64,000 bases of DNA from Clostridia bacterium. Its GTDB lineage: Bacteria > Bacillota > Clostridia > Lachnospirales > Lachnospiraceae. Location of the stretch: positions 146,912 to 210,911 of the forward strand of contig CAJTDE010000004.1 in the NCBI GenBank assembly GCA_910574835.1, read 5' to 3'. The position numbers were made by a program, and so were the translations under genes. Of the stretch, positions 50,601 to 58,168 are shown one piece after another (the first letter of the stretch is position 1; each line of letters starts with the position of its first letter). Below the pieces are notes generated by a model. The model was not told where the DNA came from, did not search any database, and saw only the letters and a program-made list of their open reading frames with translations.

Positions 50601-51809
50601 CTCGGAGCCTTTGATTACTTTCAAATCCCCACGCTTTAAGATGTTGGAGAATTCCACCTTTGCGGTCTGCCCGCCTGCAACGGTCACTTTCTGTGATTTC
50701 TGCGGTTCATAGCGATCCTCTGTCAGTTCGGTCACGGTATAGGTTCCCGGATTCAGGTTCTCCACCTTAATCTTTCCGTTCTTCCCCGTAACCACTGTTT
50801 TGTTGATTCCGTTGCCCGTAATCTGGAACCTTAAACCCTCCACGATTCCATCCTCGGACGTTTTCACAATCTGCACATGGCCGTATGGGATTTTCACGCT
50901 CAGGTAAACCGTGATGTCGGCTGCGCTCTCCACGCCCACCACGACGTCCTGCAAAGACGCATCGCCATAGGCTACCAGTGTGCCGCTGACTGCCGGGCTT
51001 CTCTTGATTGCGGATAAAAGCACGTCCTCCGTCACCGCCTTTTTGGAACTGATGGTGAGCGTATTGCCGGACGCACTCACGGACACGCTGCTGTTGGATG
51101 AGGTGAAGTTATATTTTGATAAAACCCCGTTTGTATCCGTCAATTTCACAACGTATTTATCCCCGTCCCATGAAAGCTCCTTTACAACTGCGTTCCTGTC
51201 GGTAGACGCAAAGCTGGGGATTGTCCCGTGTTCCTGCATACCCGCCACGATCTGGCTGTACGCTGCGGACACACCGCCGTTTGCCCCGTTTGCGCAGATG
51301 CTGTTATAAAACTTTCCGTCTGTCTGGTTATACGGGGCATTGGCGTTCCTGCACCCGGTCACAATCTCCCATATGACCATCTGCGTGGCAACCACCTTTT
51401 CATCCTCGGAACCGGGAAGGCTCCCCATGCTGCCCTGCGAACCGTACAAAAGCGCAAGGTTCACGGCGTCCCTCTGGCTCCCGCTTAAGGCGTTCCATGT
51501 TTCGGACGCATTTGCCTGCAATGTGTTCCCGGTGTGCAGCGACACGCCCGGCTGGATACAGAAGGCAGGCTCCCCGTCCGCATAGATACGGGTTCTTGCC
51601 TCCCCCGCCTCTCCGCATACCCTCCCATCGTGGGTGACGGTCTGCTGGTAGCGGATGGCGTTGCCTGCCCCGTCATGGCAGTACGCAAAGGTAATCTTCG
51701 CTGTTTGGGACGCCGCCGACACATTCATGGACGGAAGCACGGAAACAATGGATGCCGCCGCCATCATCAGGGCAATCCCTCTTTTCAATCTTTCTTTTAA
51801 CTTCTTCAA
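47604..51809 (-). CDS. Thioester-domain, Cna-B repeat cell-wall adhesin
   Basis: 1401 residues. Signal peptide (ALMMAAASIVSVLPSMNVSA), a thioester domain with CIQPG (Cys near 84) and the partner motif TQMVIW, about ten SpaA/Cna-B repeats (each opening with a strand like VQIVKTSEDG, LTKVDADY or LELTKTD and closing in an E such as YTVTE; isopeptide type), then TPKTGDES, a membrane span and RKRKGQED. It would be fixed to peptidoglycan by the class B sortase and hold recipient or host surfaces. The start is read as TTG, because GGAGG lies 8 bp before it and inside the alternative ATG frame. Confidence 0.9.
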   Translation of the reverse strand: MKKLKERLKRGIALMMAAASIVSVLPSMNVSAASQTAKITFAYCHDGAGNAIRYQQTVTHDGRVCGEAGEARTRIYADGEPAFCIQPGVSLHTGNTLQANASETWNALSGSQRDAVNLALLYGSQGSMGSLPGSEDEKVVATQMVIWEIVTGCRNANAPYNQTDGKFYNSICANGANGGVSAAYSQIVAGMQEHGTIPSFASTDRNAVVKELSWDGDKYVVKLTDTNGVLSKYNFTSSNSSVSVSASGNTLTISSKKAVTEDVLLSAIKRSPAVSGTLVAYGDASLQDVVVGVESAADITVYLSVKIPYGHVQIVKTSEDGIVEGLRFQITGNGINKTVVTGKNGKIKVENLNPGTYTVTELTEDRYEPQKSQKVTVAGGQTAKVEFSNILKRGDLKVIKGSEDNLVEGVRFHLFGTSLSGATVDEYAVTDRNGIAMFSNILISGSTPYTLEEVDTAVRYVIPEKQSVTIKWKEVTSATVTNILKKFRVNVAKTDKETGEPQGDATLAGAVYGIYDGDTLIDTYTTDSEGKFTTKYYICGNNWSVREITPSEGYLLDETVHHVGAEPENYTIELNTTSNDVTEQAIKGRIFIIKHTDDGSTQIETPEEGAEFQVYLKRSGSFDNAKESERDTLVCDEYGYAETKDLPYGVYTVHQTKGWEGSELMKDFDVYVSKDGEVYRYLINNRPFASYIKIVKKDAETGNTIPLAGAGYQIYDSAGELVTMKYTYPEVTTLDTFYTGADGYLITPEELPFGDYTMVEVQAPYGYVLDSTPIPFTVAQENSTEESGVTVVVTEQKNVPQKGRILVSKTAEEFAGVQVSGDGFIDKDGDLTEDGSIYTPVYEVAGKAGAVYEIIAAEDIVTQDGTVRAGAGEVVDTVTIDEDGNAETKELYLGKYKVVEVTAPDGCVLNIEAHEIELVYAGQEVSVTETDTAFYNERQKVTVDLTKALEQDEAFGIGNKGEIQNVAFGLYAAEDLTASNGDIIPADGLIEIVFCNTDSMAFFASDLPFGSYYVKEVCTDQHYILSDEKYPVEFSYQGQDAALVSIHANDGEPIENELLRGRIEGIKVDTEDQPLENATIGLFSAGTEEFTEDTALLVSVTDADGAFAFEDVPFGTYIVREIAAPTGYVLNEALHYVSVTVNEEVIEVKITDKLIIGSVRLTKVDADYPANKLTGAVFELYQDTDGNQKFNPKKDALVAEIPEISEGIYQTDGLLYGGYFVKEKTAPKGFVLDENAYFFEINEDGKIVDVENEAGVGFINKPITGKLELTKTDVSDGKLLPNAKFRIKDKDGNVVATGVTDKDGLATFTLRYGRYTYQEYDAPEGYLIDEREFPFEIREDGQVVKAAMTNEKKPVEIITTPKTGDESNVGLWIALSALSVAGIGVFGVLAAISRKRKGQED

Positions 51810-51824
51810 TCTACTTACCTCCAT

Positions 51825-52164
51825 TTTATTTTTTGACTTATATTAGAATCCTGCTCCGGCAGGATTCCCTGCCTGCGGCGGGTTGTGCCAGCAACATAAT
51901 TCCGCTCCGCCGCAGTGCAATCCCCCGGAGGGTTTTCGTGCAGGGAACGCAGTTTCCTGTACGAAAAAAATCCCTGCGGTATGCAGGGTTGGTAAACTGT
52001 TGGTTCTGTTGTGCCAGCCAGAAAAAGGATAGCCACCGGCTCCATATTGTTTTTTCGGCTGGTATTCGGCTGGTAACTGAAAGGGGTAGGGTGTGGGAAG
52101 GGGGAAACGTGAAAAAGGCTATCCGCAAAAGGGCATAGCTGTCCCGTGGCGGAAAGCCTCACTG
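51825..52164. other. Adhesin leader region
   Basis: 340 bp without a credible gene between parB and the adhesin. It contains the terminator at 51964-51988, an imperfect hairpin (TTTCGTGCAGG... with ...CCTGTACGAAA, about 51935-51967) and GC-rich short repeats (GCAGG). A weak promoter-like pair on the minus strand (TTGCAC, 16 bp, TATGTT, near 51890-51917) could serve the adhesin. A 117-codon minus frame spans it without support. Confidence 0.5.
51964..51988 (-). terminator. Intrinsic terminator after ParA/ParB copy 2
   Basis: Minus strand: CCCTGC, loop ATACC, GCAGGG, then A and seven T. A textbook terminator, so the ParA/ParB unit and the adhesin unit are separated or attenuated here. Confidence 0.85.
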
Positions 52165-53100
52165 TCACCGTTCCCTGTCCTTACTCCGCTCCCGTTTCCG
52201 GTACAGCTCCAGTGCCTTTACAATCGTATCTTCCATCTGTTTCACAGGCGTCCCCGGTGAAAAATATCTGCTGATACGCTCTTTTGGCATACGAAACTGT
52301 TCCTTCTGGTTCCCCTTTTCCTCTGATAAAATAGAGAGGATGACGTCCTCATTCAGCCTCCCCTCGTCTGCAAATTTACGCATTTTAATTGCCTGCGCAT
52401 GGCTCGGTGTGCAGTCCTCTAACTGCATGGTGTCAAGCAGGATGGTCTGTTGCTCTTTCGGCAGGTAAGACAACTCTACCGCTGGGCGTATGGCGATTTT
52501 ACCGCTGTCAACCATATCCAGAATTGGCGTGATAAGCTCGGCTAAACGGATATATCGCTGAATTTGAGTGTTGCTGTCCGGCGATTTCTCTGCCAAAAGC
52601 TCTCTTGACGTCTGCCCGAAATTCTGTCCCACTGGGACAGAATTATTTTTACTCGGTCTGCCCGCCTGTCTTTTCATTGCGTCCAGCTTCATTTTATAAG
52701 CAAACGCTTTTTCTGATGGTAGTATCTGCTCCCTTTGCAGGTTGGAATCCACCATAATCAACACCGCTTCATCATCTGTCAAGTTACGGACAATGCACGG
52801 TATCTCTTTTTTCTCCGCAAGCTCGCTCGCCATTTTACGCCTGTGTCCGGCTATCATTTCATAACCGCCCTCCGGCTTTTCCCGGACAAGAGCAGGCACC
52901 AGAACGCCATATTGCTTTACGCTCTCCGCCATATCCGCCATGCTTTCGTCCATCTTCACCTTAAACGGGTGGTTGGGAAAATCGCTGATTTCCTCTAATG
53001 GGATTTCCCTGACGGATTCCCGGCTTTCGTTGTCCCGTTCCTCCTGCGTGCTGAACAGGTCAGCGGCTGAGGGAAGCGGCATTTTTATCTCTTTCGCCAC
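52165..53100 (-). CDS. parB: ParB/Spo0J-family partition protein (copy 2)
   Basis: 311 residues. ParB N-domain (about 35-125): ISDFPNHPFKVKMDESMADM, the GYEMIAGHRRKMASEL box, and a helix-turn-helix with EKSPDSNTQIQRYIRLAELI (near 175). Binds a centromere-like site and works with the ParA upstream, overlapping it by 41 bp. C-terminal basic tail. At the head of the conjugation region, as in Tn1549-like ICEs. Confidence 0.9.
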   Translation of the reverse strand: MAKEIKMPLPSAADLFSTQEERDNESRESVREIPLEEISDFPNHPFKVKMDESMADMAESVKQYGVLVPALVREKPEGGYEMIAGHRRKMASELAEKKEIPCIVRNLTDDEAVLIMVDSNLQREQILPSEKAFAYKMKLDAMKRQAGRPSKNNSVPVGQNFGQTSRELLAEKSPDSNTQIQRYIRLAELITPILDMVDSGKIAIRPAVELSYLPKEQQTILLDTMQLEDCTPSHAQAIKMRKFADEGRLNEDVILSILSEEKGNQKEQFRMPKERISRYFSPGTPVKQMEDTIVKALELYRKRERSKDRER

Positions 53101-53881
53101 TGCGTATCACCTCCCTCGTAAATGCTCCATACGCCTTTGCCGCCGCACCGTTTTTGTCATAGCTGTAAATGCTCTGCCCTGCGGCACTGGTTTCCGCCGC
53201 TTTTACCGCAACGGGGATGACCGTCTGGTACACTTTGATTACCCTCCCGTAATTCTGCCTTAGATTGTCGGCTGTGGCACGGGCAAGGTTAGTACGCATA
53301 TCTGCCAGCGTCAATAACACGCCATCCACCTTTAGTCCGGGGTTAATCTGCCGCTGCACTTTCCCTATGGTTTTCATGAGCTGCGTCATTCCCTTTAAGG
53401 GGAGATAGTGCGCCTGCACCGGGACGATCACGCTGTCCGCCGCCGCAAGCGCATTGATAGTGAGCATACCCAAACTCGGCATACAGTCAATCAGGATATA
53501 GTCATAATCCTTTTTCAACCCGCTAAGATAGGATTTCATGGTGAACTCCCTGCTCATGGCGTTTACAAGCATGATTTCCATGCCGGACAGCTCAATATTC
53601 GCCGGAATCAGGTCTACACCCTCGTCATGGTGTAAAATCCCTTCGCCCGCTTCCATCGGTTCGTCACGGATAATCTTTTCCATCTGCGTTGCCAGCGTGA
53701 CAGAAAGATTGTCCTGGTCTGCCCAACCCAAAGAGGTTGTCAAATCCCCCTGCGGATCAGCGTCCACAAGCAGCACTCTCTTTCCCTCGTTTGCAAGCCC
53801 TATCCCTAAGTTTACGGCAGTCGTGGTCTTGCCCGTCCCGCCTTTCTGGTTTGCAAGGGCGATTACCTTACATTTGGACAT
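53060..53881 (-). CDS. parA: ParA-family ATPase (copy 2)
   Basis: 273 residues, deviant Walker A ANQKGGTGKTTTAVNL (about 9-24), Walker A' VDADPQGDLTTSL and Walker B ILIDCMPSLGMLT. Canonical GTGKT, unlike copy 1. The AAGGAGG site serves either an ATG or the GTG just before it; ATG is given. The leader carries a terminator-like hairpin, so transcription of the conjugation region may be attenuated here. Confidence 0.91.
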   Translation of the reverse strand: MSKCKVIALANQKGGTGKTTTAVNLGIGLANEGKRVLLVDADPQGDLTTSLGWADQDNLSVTLATQMEKIIRDEPMEAGEGILHHDEGVDLIPANIELSGMEIMLVNAMSREFTMKSYLSGLKKDYDYILIDCMPSLGMLTINALAAADSVIVPVQAHYLPLKGMTQLMKTIGKVQRQINPGLKVDGVLLTLADMRTNLARATADNLRQNYGRVIKVYQTVIPVAVKAAETSAAGQSIYSYDKNGAAAKAYGAFTREVIRSGERDKNAASLSR

Positions 53882-53911
53882 CACGGTTTACCTCCTTTCC
53901 TGAAAAATTTA

Positions 53912-53998
53912 ATAGCCACTCTGTATAAAGCAGAATGGCTATGTATGGGTTTTGGGCAATAAAAAAACCGACTGATTCTCGTTTTGAAAATCAATCGG
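53912..53998 (-). repeat. Tandem ATAGCC-type hairpins upstream of parA
   Basis: Two hairpins. E0: ATAGCCA-TCTG pairs with CAGA-TGGCTAT (53912-53942), followed on the minus strand by TAAATTTTT directly before the parA ribosome site. E: CCGA-TGATT pairs with AATCA-TCGG (53968-53998), followed by seven T. E is a good intrinsic terminator; E0 is in position to attenuate the parA operon. Confidence 0.7.
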
Positions 53999-54026
53999 CT
54001 ATGCAATATAGTTCTATAAATTTAAT

Positions 54027-54073
54027 TTGAATATTTCTTCTTTTTTTACATATAATATACCAAAAACGGGAGG
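54027..54073 (+). promoter_or_regulatory. Promoter and ribosome site of the 56-residue gene
   Basis: TTGAAT (54027-54032), 18 bp, TATAAT (54051-54056), then GGGAGG (54068-54073) 5 bp before the ATG. All elements point to a real plus-strand gene in an otherwise minus-strand region. Confidence 0.7.
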
Positions 54074-54078
54074 ATAAA

Positions 54079-54249
54079 ATGAAAGAAACACTCTCTTATT
54101 CATCCTTGTATAACACCCTTGATGAACTATATAATAAATTAAAAAAAGAAAAGTATTCTGAGCATTATTTAAATGCACTTGATGATGCCAAAAAATCTTT
54201 ATTAGTTTTAGAACTCTTAAATATTTCTCGTTCAAAAACGCCTAAATAA
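54079..54249 (+). CDS. 56-residue helical protein opposite the GHKL-nuclease gene
   Basis: Two predicted helices (LYNTLDELYNKLKKEKYSEH and YLNALDDAKKSLLVLELLN), acidic/basic, no membrane segment; no family recognised. It has its own strong promoter and ribosome site and runs convergent to the GHKL-ATPase/nuclease gene, overlapping its last codons by 8 bp. A small partner, antitoxin or regulator of the restriction-like module is possible but not shown. Confidence 0.62.
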   Translation: MKETLSYSSLYNTLDELYNKLKKEKYSEHYLNALDDAKKSLLVLELLNISRSKTPK

Positions 54250-56695
54250 AAATCTCATTATATAAAGGCTGTATATCTATTGGAATTTCACTTATAGCTT
54301 TATGTATTCTGGATTTAATAATTTCTGCACTTGCTTGTACACCAACATACTTCCCATCAACACTAACACATCCTGGGACTAAATTTACTAGTAGAGTTAG
54401 CCATTCTAAAACATTTTTAGTTGAATATTTCGTATTTAATTTCTTATTCAACTCCCTTCTTACAACTTCTACAACAGGTGCCTCTGTATCTGTCTTTTGG
54501 AGTTCATAAATTACATCAACCAAATCATAATAGGGCGGCGTTTCAACTTCCCTTTTTTCAAGATTTTCAATCCATTCATGAACTTGATTTGGGGAAAAGC
54601 AAGTCTCAAATAATTCACGCAATTTATCCAATCCTATCTGTTTAGGAGTTACTAAAAGCAATAATTTAATCAAATCTTTTGCTGAAATCATTGTTACTTT
54701 TTCTCTCTGAGACTCATAAGTTATTGCACTTTCATCGTCATTTGCTCCTTGATAATCAATAGCAACTTCTATACAATAATCTGCATTGTGCTGTTCTTGA
54801 TGTCTTTTTAGGCCGGATAAATGCGCTGTCCCAGCAGCAATACGTGATTTCGCCGTACTCTTTGCGTCATATGTCAATGAGTATCCTCTTGGATTTCCAT
54901 TATCATCATACCCTAAAAAAGCTTCTGCTTTTCCATCTGGTTTGCCTTTACCACCTATCGGTGTAACTTCAAAACCAATTGCTGTCAAAACTCTTGCCAC
55001 CGCATCTTCTAAACCGTTGACACTATCCAATGAATCTTTTAAATACATCGCTACCGCTGGTATCCCCTGCTTATCTGCCAACGCTAATTGTCTTAATGTC
55101 CTATCTCTTCTTTTAATTATTCCATTAACTATTTCTTCATCTATCCCCAATTCATATAAATGAGATTCCGTTAAAACCTCTGTAATAACCATACTTTCCA
55201 AAGGAATCATATTACTATTAGAATCAATATAATTTGCAACATACGGATGTGATTTATTAATCCACAATGTCCTACTTTTTAGATTAAGTTTTGCTATAGG
55301 TGCATTTATATTATCATAATCCCATTCAATATGCTCTATTACCTGTTCACCTGTTTCTAAATCCTTCTCATATAATGACAGCAATTCCTCTCTGTCTTCA
55401 GCACAAGGTTTTTCAATTAAAATCGGATTCAAAATTTGGTTCAAAAAAAAGTTTTGTACAAAATCATATATTGGCTTCTTTGAAGTCAAATAAGACGTCT
55501 GAGCCATTCTTGAAGAAACTGTTTTCTGTTCCTCAAGCTGCCGTTGCTGATCAAAATGATATTTTCTTACCTCATTATTAAATTTCTTTTTTATATATTC
55601 TTTTAATTGTCTAAAAGGCAATGACTCTTTAACCGCTTCTCGTGTAGATGTTAAATTACTATCTAACTCATCTGCATTTACAATTATCCGGCTTCTATTA
55701 AAAGCACCATGAGAAAATGCTTCCATTCCTAGCAATGGATCATCCAAATTTATTAACCTTCCACGAATGCTTAAAAATATACCATGACTTCTACCTAATT
55801 CTGCTGACTTCCCCTCAATCAAAGAATCTTCATATAAAATGAATTCCCCGTTCACCCCCTTTAAGTTAGGAAAATCTACATAATATTTTTCTTGTCCATC
55901 TTCAGTTTCTTTTTTACATTCCACGTCTTTTAATCTTAATGCAGTTTCATCATCTTTTCCTATAATCCATTTTTTCATTACAGGAACCTTTATTTTTGAC
56001 GATTCTATCTTTTCTCCATTAAAATTTAATTCAAACCCAGGATTCAACGGAAGTGCCGTGCTTAAAATCCACTTTAATCTACCAATTTTAATTTCATTTG
56101 CTTTAGGCTTTAGCTCTGTCATTAAAGAAACTGTCCAAGAGCTTTCTGAACCATCACCAAAAAGCCTAAATTTAGTAATTTTCTCATTTAAATAAAGCTC
56201 TAATACATCCTTTGCTTCTTTCTCCTCCACTTCGCGTTCTGCAATAAAAAGGCTTTTATAATCTTCTTTAATTAAATTATAGTCCATTGTAGCAAGAATA
56301 TATCGATCATTTTTCTTAGAAATATATGTTAATTTTCTCGCTAAAATATATGTCGCTAATTTTCCTATACCAAATTGTCCTATCTGAAGTCTTCTTTTGT
56401 CTCTCTCACTCCCGTTCCTCTTGGACGATTCACCAATCCTCCATAAATCTTTTAATTCCTGAGAATCAAGTCCCTCTCCATTATCACATACACAAATATA
56501 TGCTCCTTCAACTGTAAGATCTGAAGGAACAAAAACAGAAACTTTACTAGCAAATGCGTCATAAGAGTTACACACTAATTCTTCAAATGCTTTATTAGGA
56601 CTTGAATATAATCCTGCTGAAAATAATTCTATTATTCTATGGCTAATTGTAACTTCAATATCATCTATTTTCCTACCCACTGTATCTAAATTCAT
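54242..56695 (-). CDS. GHKL/MORC-like ATPase fused to PD-(D/E)XK nuclease
   Basis: 817 residues. HSP90-like ATPase at the N-terminus: N-box E39-L-V-C-N43, G1 DNGEG (71-75), G2 GQFGIGK (106-112). Transducer region (about 200-360), helical middle, then a restriction-like nuclease: E563, PDG with D587, and D610-A-K612. It follows a DNA methyltransferase gene by 2 bp on one transcript. GHKL ATPases of this kind linked to methylases have been described as restriction-modification-type systems related to MORC/MutL. Here ATPase and nuclease are in one chain. AT-rich, clearly foreign cargo. Confidence 0.8.
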   Translation of the reverse strand: MNLDTVGRKIDDIEVTISHRIIELFSAGLYSSPNKAFEELVCNSYDAFASKVSVFVPSDLTVEGAYICVCDNGEGLDSQELKDLWRIGESSKRNGSERDKRRLQIGQFGIGKLATYILARKLTYISKKNDRYILATMDYNLIKEDYKSLFIAEREVEEKEAKDVLELYLNEKITKFRLFGDGSESSWTVSLMTELKPKANEIKIGRLKWILSTALPLNPGFELNFNGEKIESSKIKVPVMKKWIIGKDDETALRLKDVECKKETEDGQEKYYVDFPNLKGVNGEFILYEDSLIEGKSAELGRSHGIFLSIRGRLINLDDPLLGMEAFSHGAFNRSRIIVNADELDSNLTSTREAVKESLPFRQLKEYIKKKFNNEVRKYHFDQQRQLEEQKTVSSRMAQTSYLTSKKPIYDFVQNFFLNQILNPILIEKPCAEDREELLSLYEKDLETGEQVIEHIEWDYDNINAPIAKLNLKSRTLWINKSHPYVANYIDSNSNMIPLESMVITEVLTESHLYELGIDEEIVNGIIKRRDRTLRQLALADKQGIPAVAMYLKDSLDSVNGLEDAVARVLTAIGFEVTPIGGKGKPDGKAEAFLGYDDNGNPRGYSLTYDAKSTAKSRIAAGTAHLSGLKRHQEQHNADYCIEVAIDYQGANDDESAITYESQREKVTMISAKDLIKLLLLVTPKQIGLDKLRELFETCFSPNQVHEWIENLEKREVETPPYYDLVDVIYELQKTDTEAPVVEVVRRELNKKLNTKYSTKNVLEWLTLLVNLVPGCVSVDGKYVGVQASAEIIKSRIHKAISEIPIDIQPLYNEIFI

Positions 56696-56697
56696 AT

Positions 56698-57960
56698 TTA
56701 CAGCCTCCCACTAATAATGAATTCTTCATGGTAAACTTTTCTTTTGGATTTATCTTTTGAAAATTTCCCTTTCTCATCTCTATAAGGTATACATATCCTC
56801 TTAGAAATAGTTCTTTTTCCAATTTTTATATCTCGAAATCCATCATCTATCAAAGCTTCAATCAAATGTTTTGAATTAGGAATCTTAACTCCCTTATATT
56901 CTGTATCGCCTACAACAAAAAAGACCATTCCATTAGCTGTAAGCATATTTTGACATCGTTTAACTGCATTTTGCATATCAATATAATATCTTGCAACTGA
57001 CTTGATTTTTGAGCTTGGCATTCCTATATCCCCTAATTTCTCAACAACTTTCTTTCCTATATCATTTAATTGTTGAGTATCCAAAGTAAAATTATCACTA
57101 TTATATACACTTCCTATGGACCCTTTTCTTAATTTCCTATAATCGTCTGTATAACCCAACCACAAAGATGACAATTGATGCAAATCAGCATACTCGTAAG
57201 ATGTTACATATGGCGGACTTGTAATAATTAAGTCTGTTTTAGGTAATTTTTCTTCCGACAAAAAATTTTTGCAATTAATTACCATTTGCGTTTCATTATT
57301 CTCCATTTCATCTAATGCTCTAATAAATTTATTTATTTGTCTATCGAACTGTAGCATAACATCTATTTCCTTTTTATCCGGATCAACCTGTGGTTTAATA
57401 GATTTTGTCAACCATTTGGAACAAGCTTTTAATATAGATGAAAAAATACATTCAAAAGCCTCCCTATATTTTCCATCTGGAACTTCTATAATAATTGCCT
57501 GACGCAATTTATATAAATTGCAATAAGATATTTCATAATACCAATATTTCAATCTACTATTTGCGTTTTTATATAAATCAAATGGCAACTCACATTTTCT
57601 TACATTGTCTATAATTTTATCATAAAAATAAAGAATCTTATCACGATCATAAGAATTACTTTTTGTTCTTGCAATAAGTGTTGCTACAGGATTGATATCA
57701 CATCCCCAAAAGCTATATCCTCTTATTTTTGCTTCTAAAGCAACAGTACCACAACCACAAAAAATATCTGATACTTTTTCTATCTGAACTCCTTCTTTTT
57801 CTGCGTAGTCGAAAGCTTTCCATGCAATAAATGCTGGAAATTTTGCTGGATACGCATGAATAGTATGCATAGTTAGTTCATTTCCAACACAGTCATTCCA
57901 TTCTTCATCCACGTCTATCTTCTCGTAATCAAGATCTTTAATACTATTTATTTGTACCAT
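56698..57960 (-). CDS. DNA methyltransferase (TSPPY type)
   Basis: 420 residues. Motifs: HAYPAKFPAFI (near 36-46 of the longer frame), the S-adenosylmethionine loop DIFCGCGTVALEA (near 69) and catalytic TSPPYVTSYEY (near 257), in the order expected for amino (N4-cytosine or N6-adenine) methylases of the HxYPAKF group. Probably marks self DNA against the following GHKL-nuclease. The start overlaps the XRE stop by 17 bp; an ATG 9 bp upstream is possible but has poor spacing. Confidence 0.85.
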   Translation of the reverse strand: MVQINSIKDLDYEKIDVDEEWNDCVGNELTMHTIHAYPAKFPAFIAWKAFDYAEKEGVQIEKVSDIFCGCGTVALEAKIRGYSFWGCDINPVATLIARTKSNSYDRDKILYFYDKIIDNVRKCELPFDLYKNANSRLKYWYYEISYCNLYKLRQAIIIEVPDGKYREAFECIFSSILKACSKWLTKSIKPQVDPDKKEIDVMLQFDRQINKFIRALDEMENNETQMVINCKNFLSEEKLPKTDLIITSPPYVTSYEYADLHQLSSLWLGYTDDYRKLRKGSIGSVYNSDNFTLDTQQLNDIGKKVVEKLGDIGMPSSKIKSVARYYIDMQNAVKRCQNMLTANGMVFFVVGDTEYKGVKIPNSKHLIEALIDDGFRDIKIGKRTISKRICIPYRDEKGKFSKDKSKRKVYHEEFIISGRL

Positions 57961-58168
57961 ATGTCTCATCCTCTTCTAAGCTGCTAAAATTGACATTATT
58001 ATCTTCACAAAATTTAGAAAATAAAATAATAGCCATCTTGCGTGGTTCTGTTTTTCCATTTTCCCATCTATTTATTGTTGCAAAACTAACATGTAGTTCC
58101 TGAGCTAATCTTTCTTGACTATATCCTAGTTTTATTCTTGCATAATGTACTTTTTCTGAAAATCTCAT
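57944..58168 (-). CDS. XRE-type controller of the restriction-like module
   Basis: 74 residues, a classical helix-turn-helix (KLGYSQERLAQELHVSFATI, then NRWENGKTEPRKM). It is the first gene of the XRE-methylase-GHKL nuclease operon, the position of control (C) proteins in restriction-modification systems that delay nuclease expression. Overlaps the methylase gene. Confidence 0.82.
   Translation of the reverse strand: MRFSEKVHYARIKLGYSQERLAQELHVSFATINRWENGKTEPRKMAIILFSKFCEDNNVNFSSLEEDETYGTNK

Noticed and set aside
51815..52168. 117-codon minus-strand frame between parB and the adhesin
   Set aside because: It spans a clear intrinsic terminator and the adhesin ribosome site and has no recognisable protein character.
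54014..54235. 73-codon minus-strand frame downstream of the GHKL-nuclease gene
   Set aside because: It is the complement of the 56-residue plus-strand gene, which has promoter and ribosome site; the minus frame has neither.
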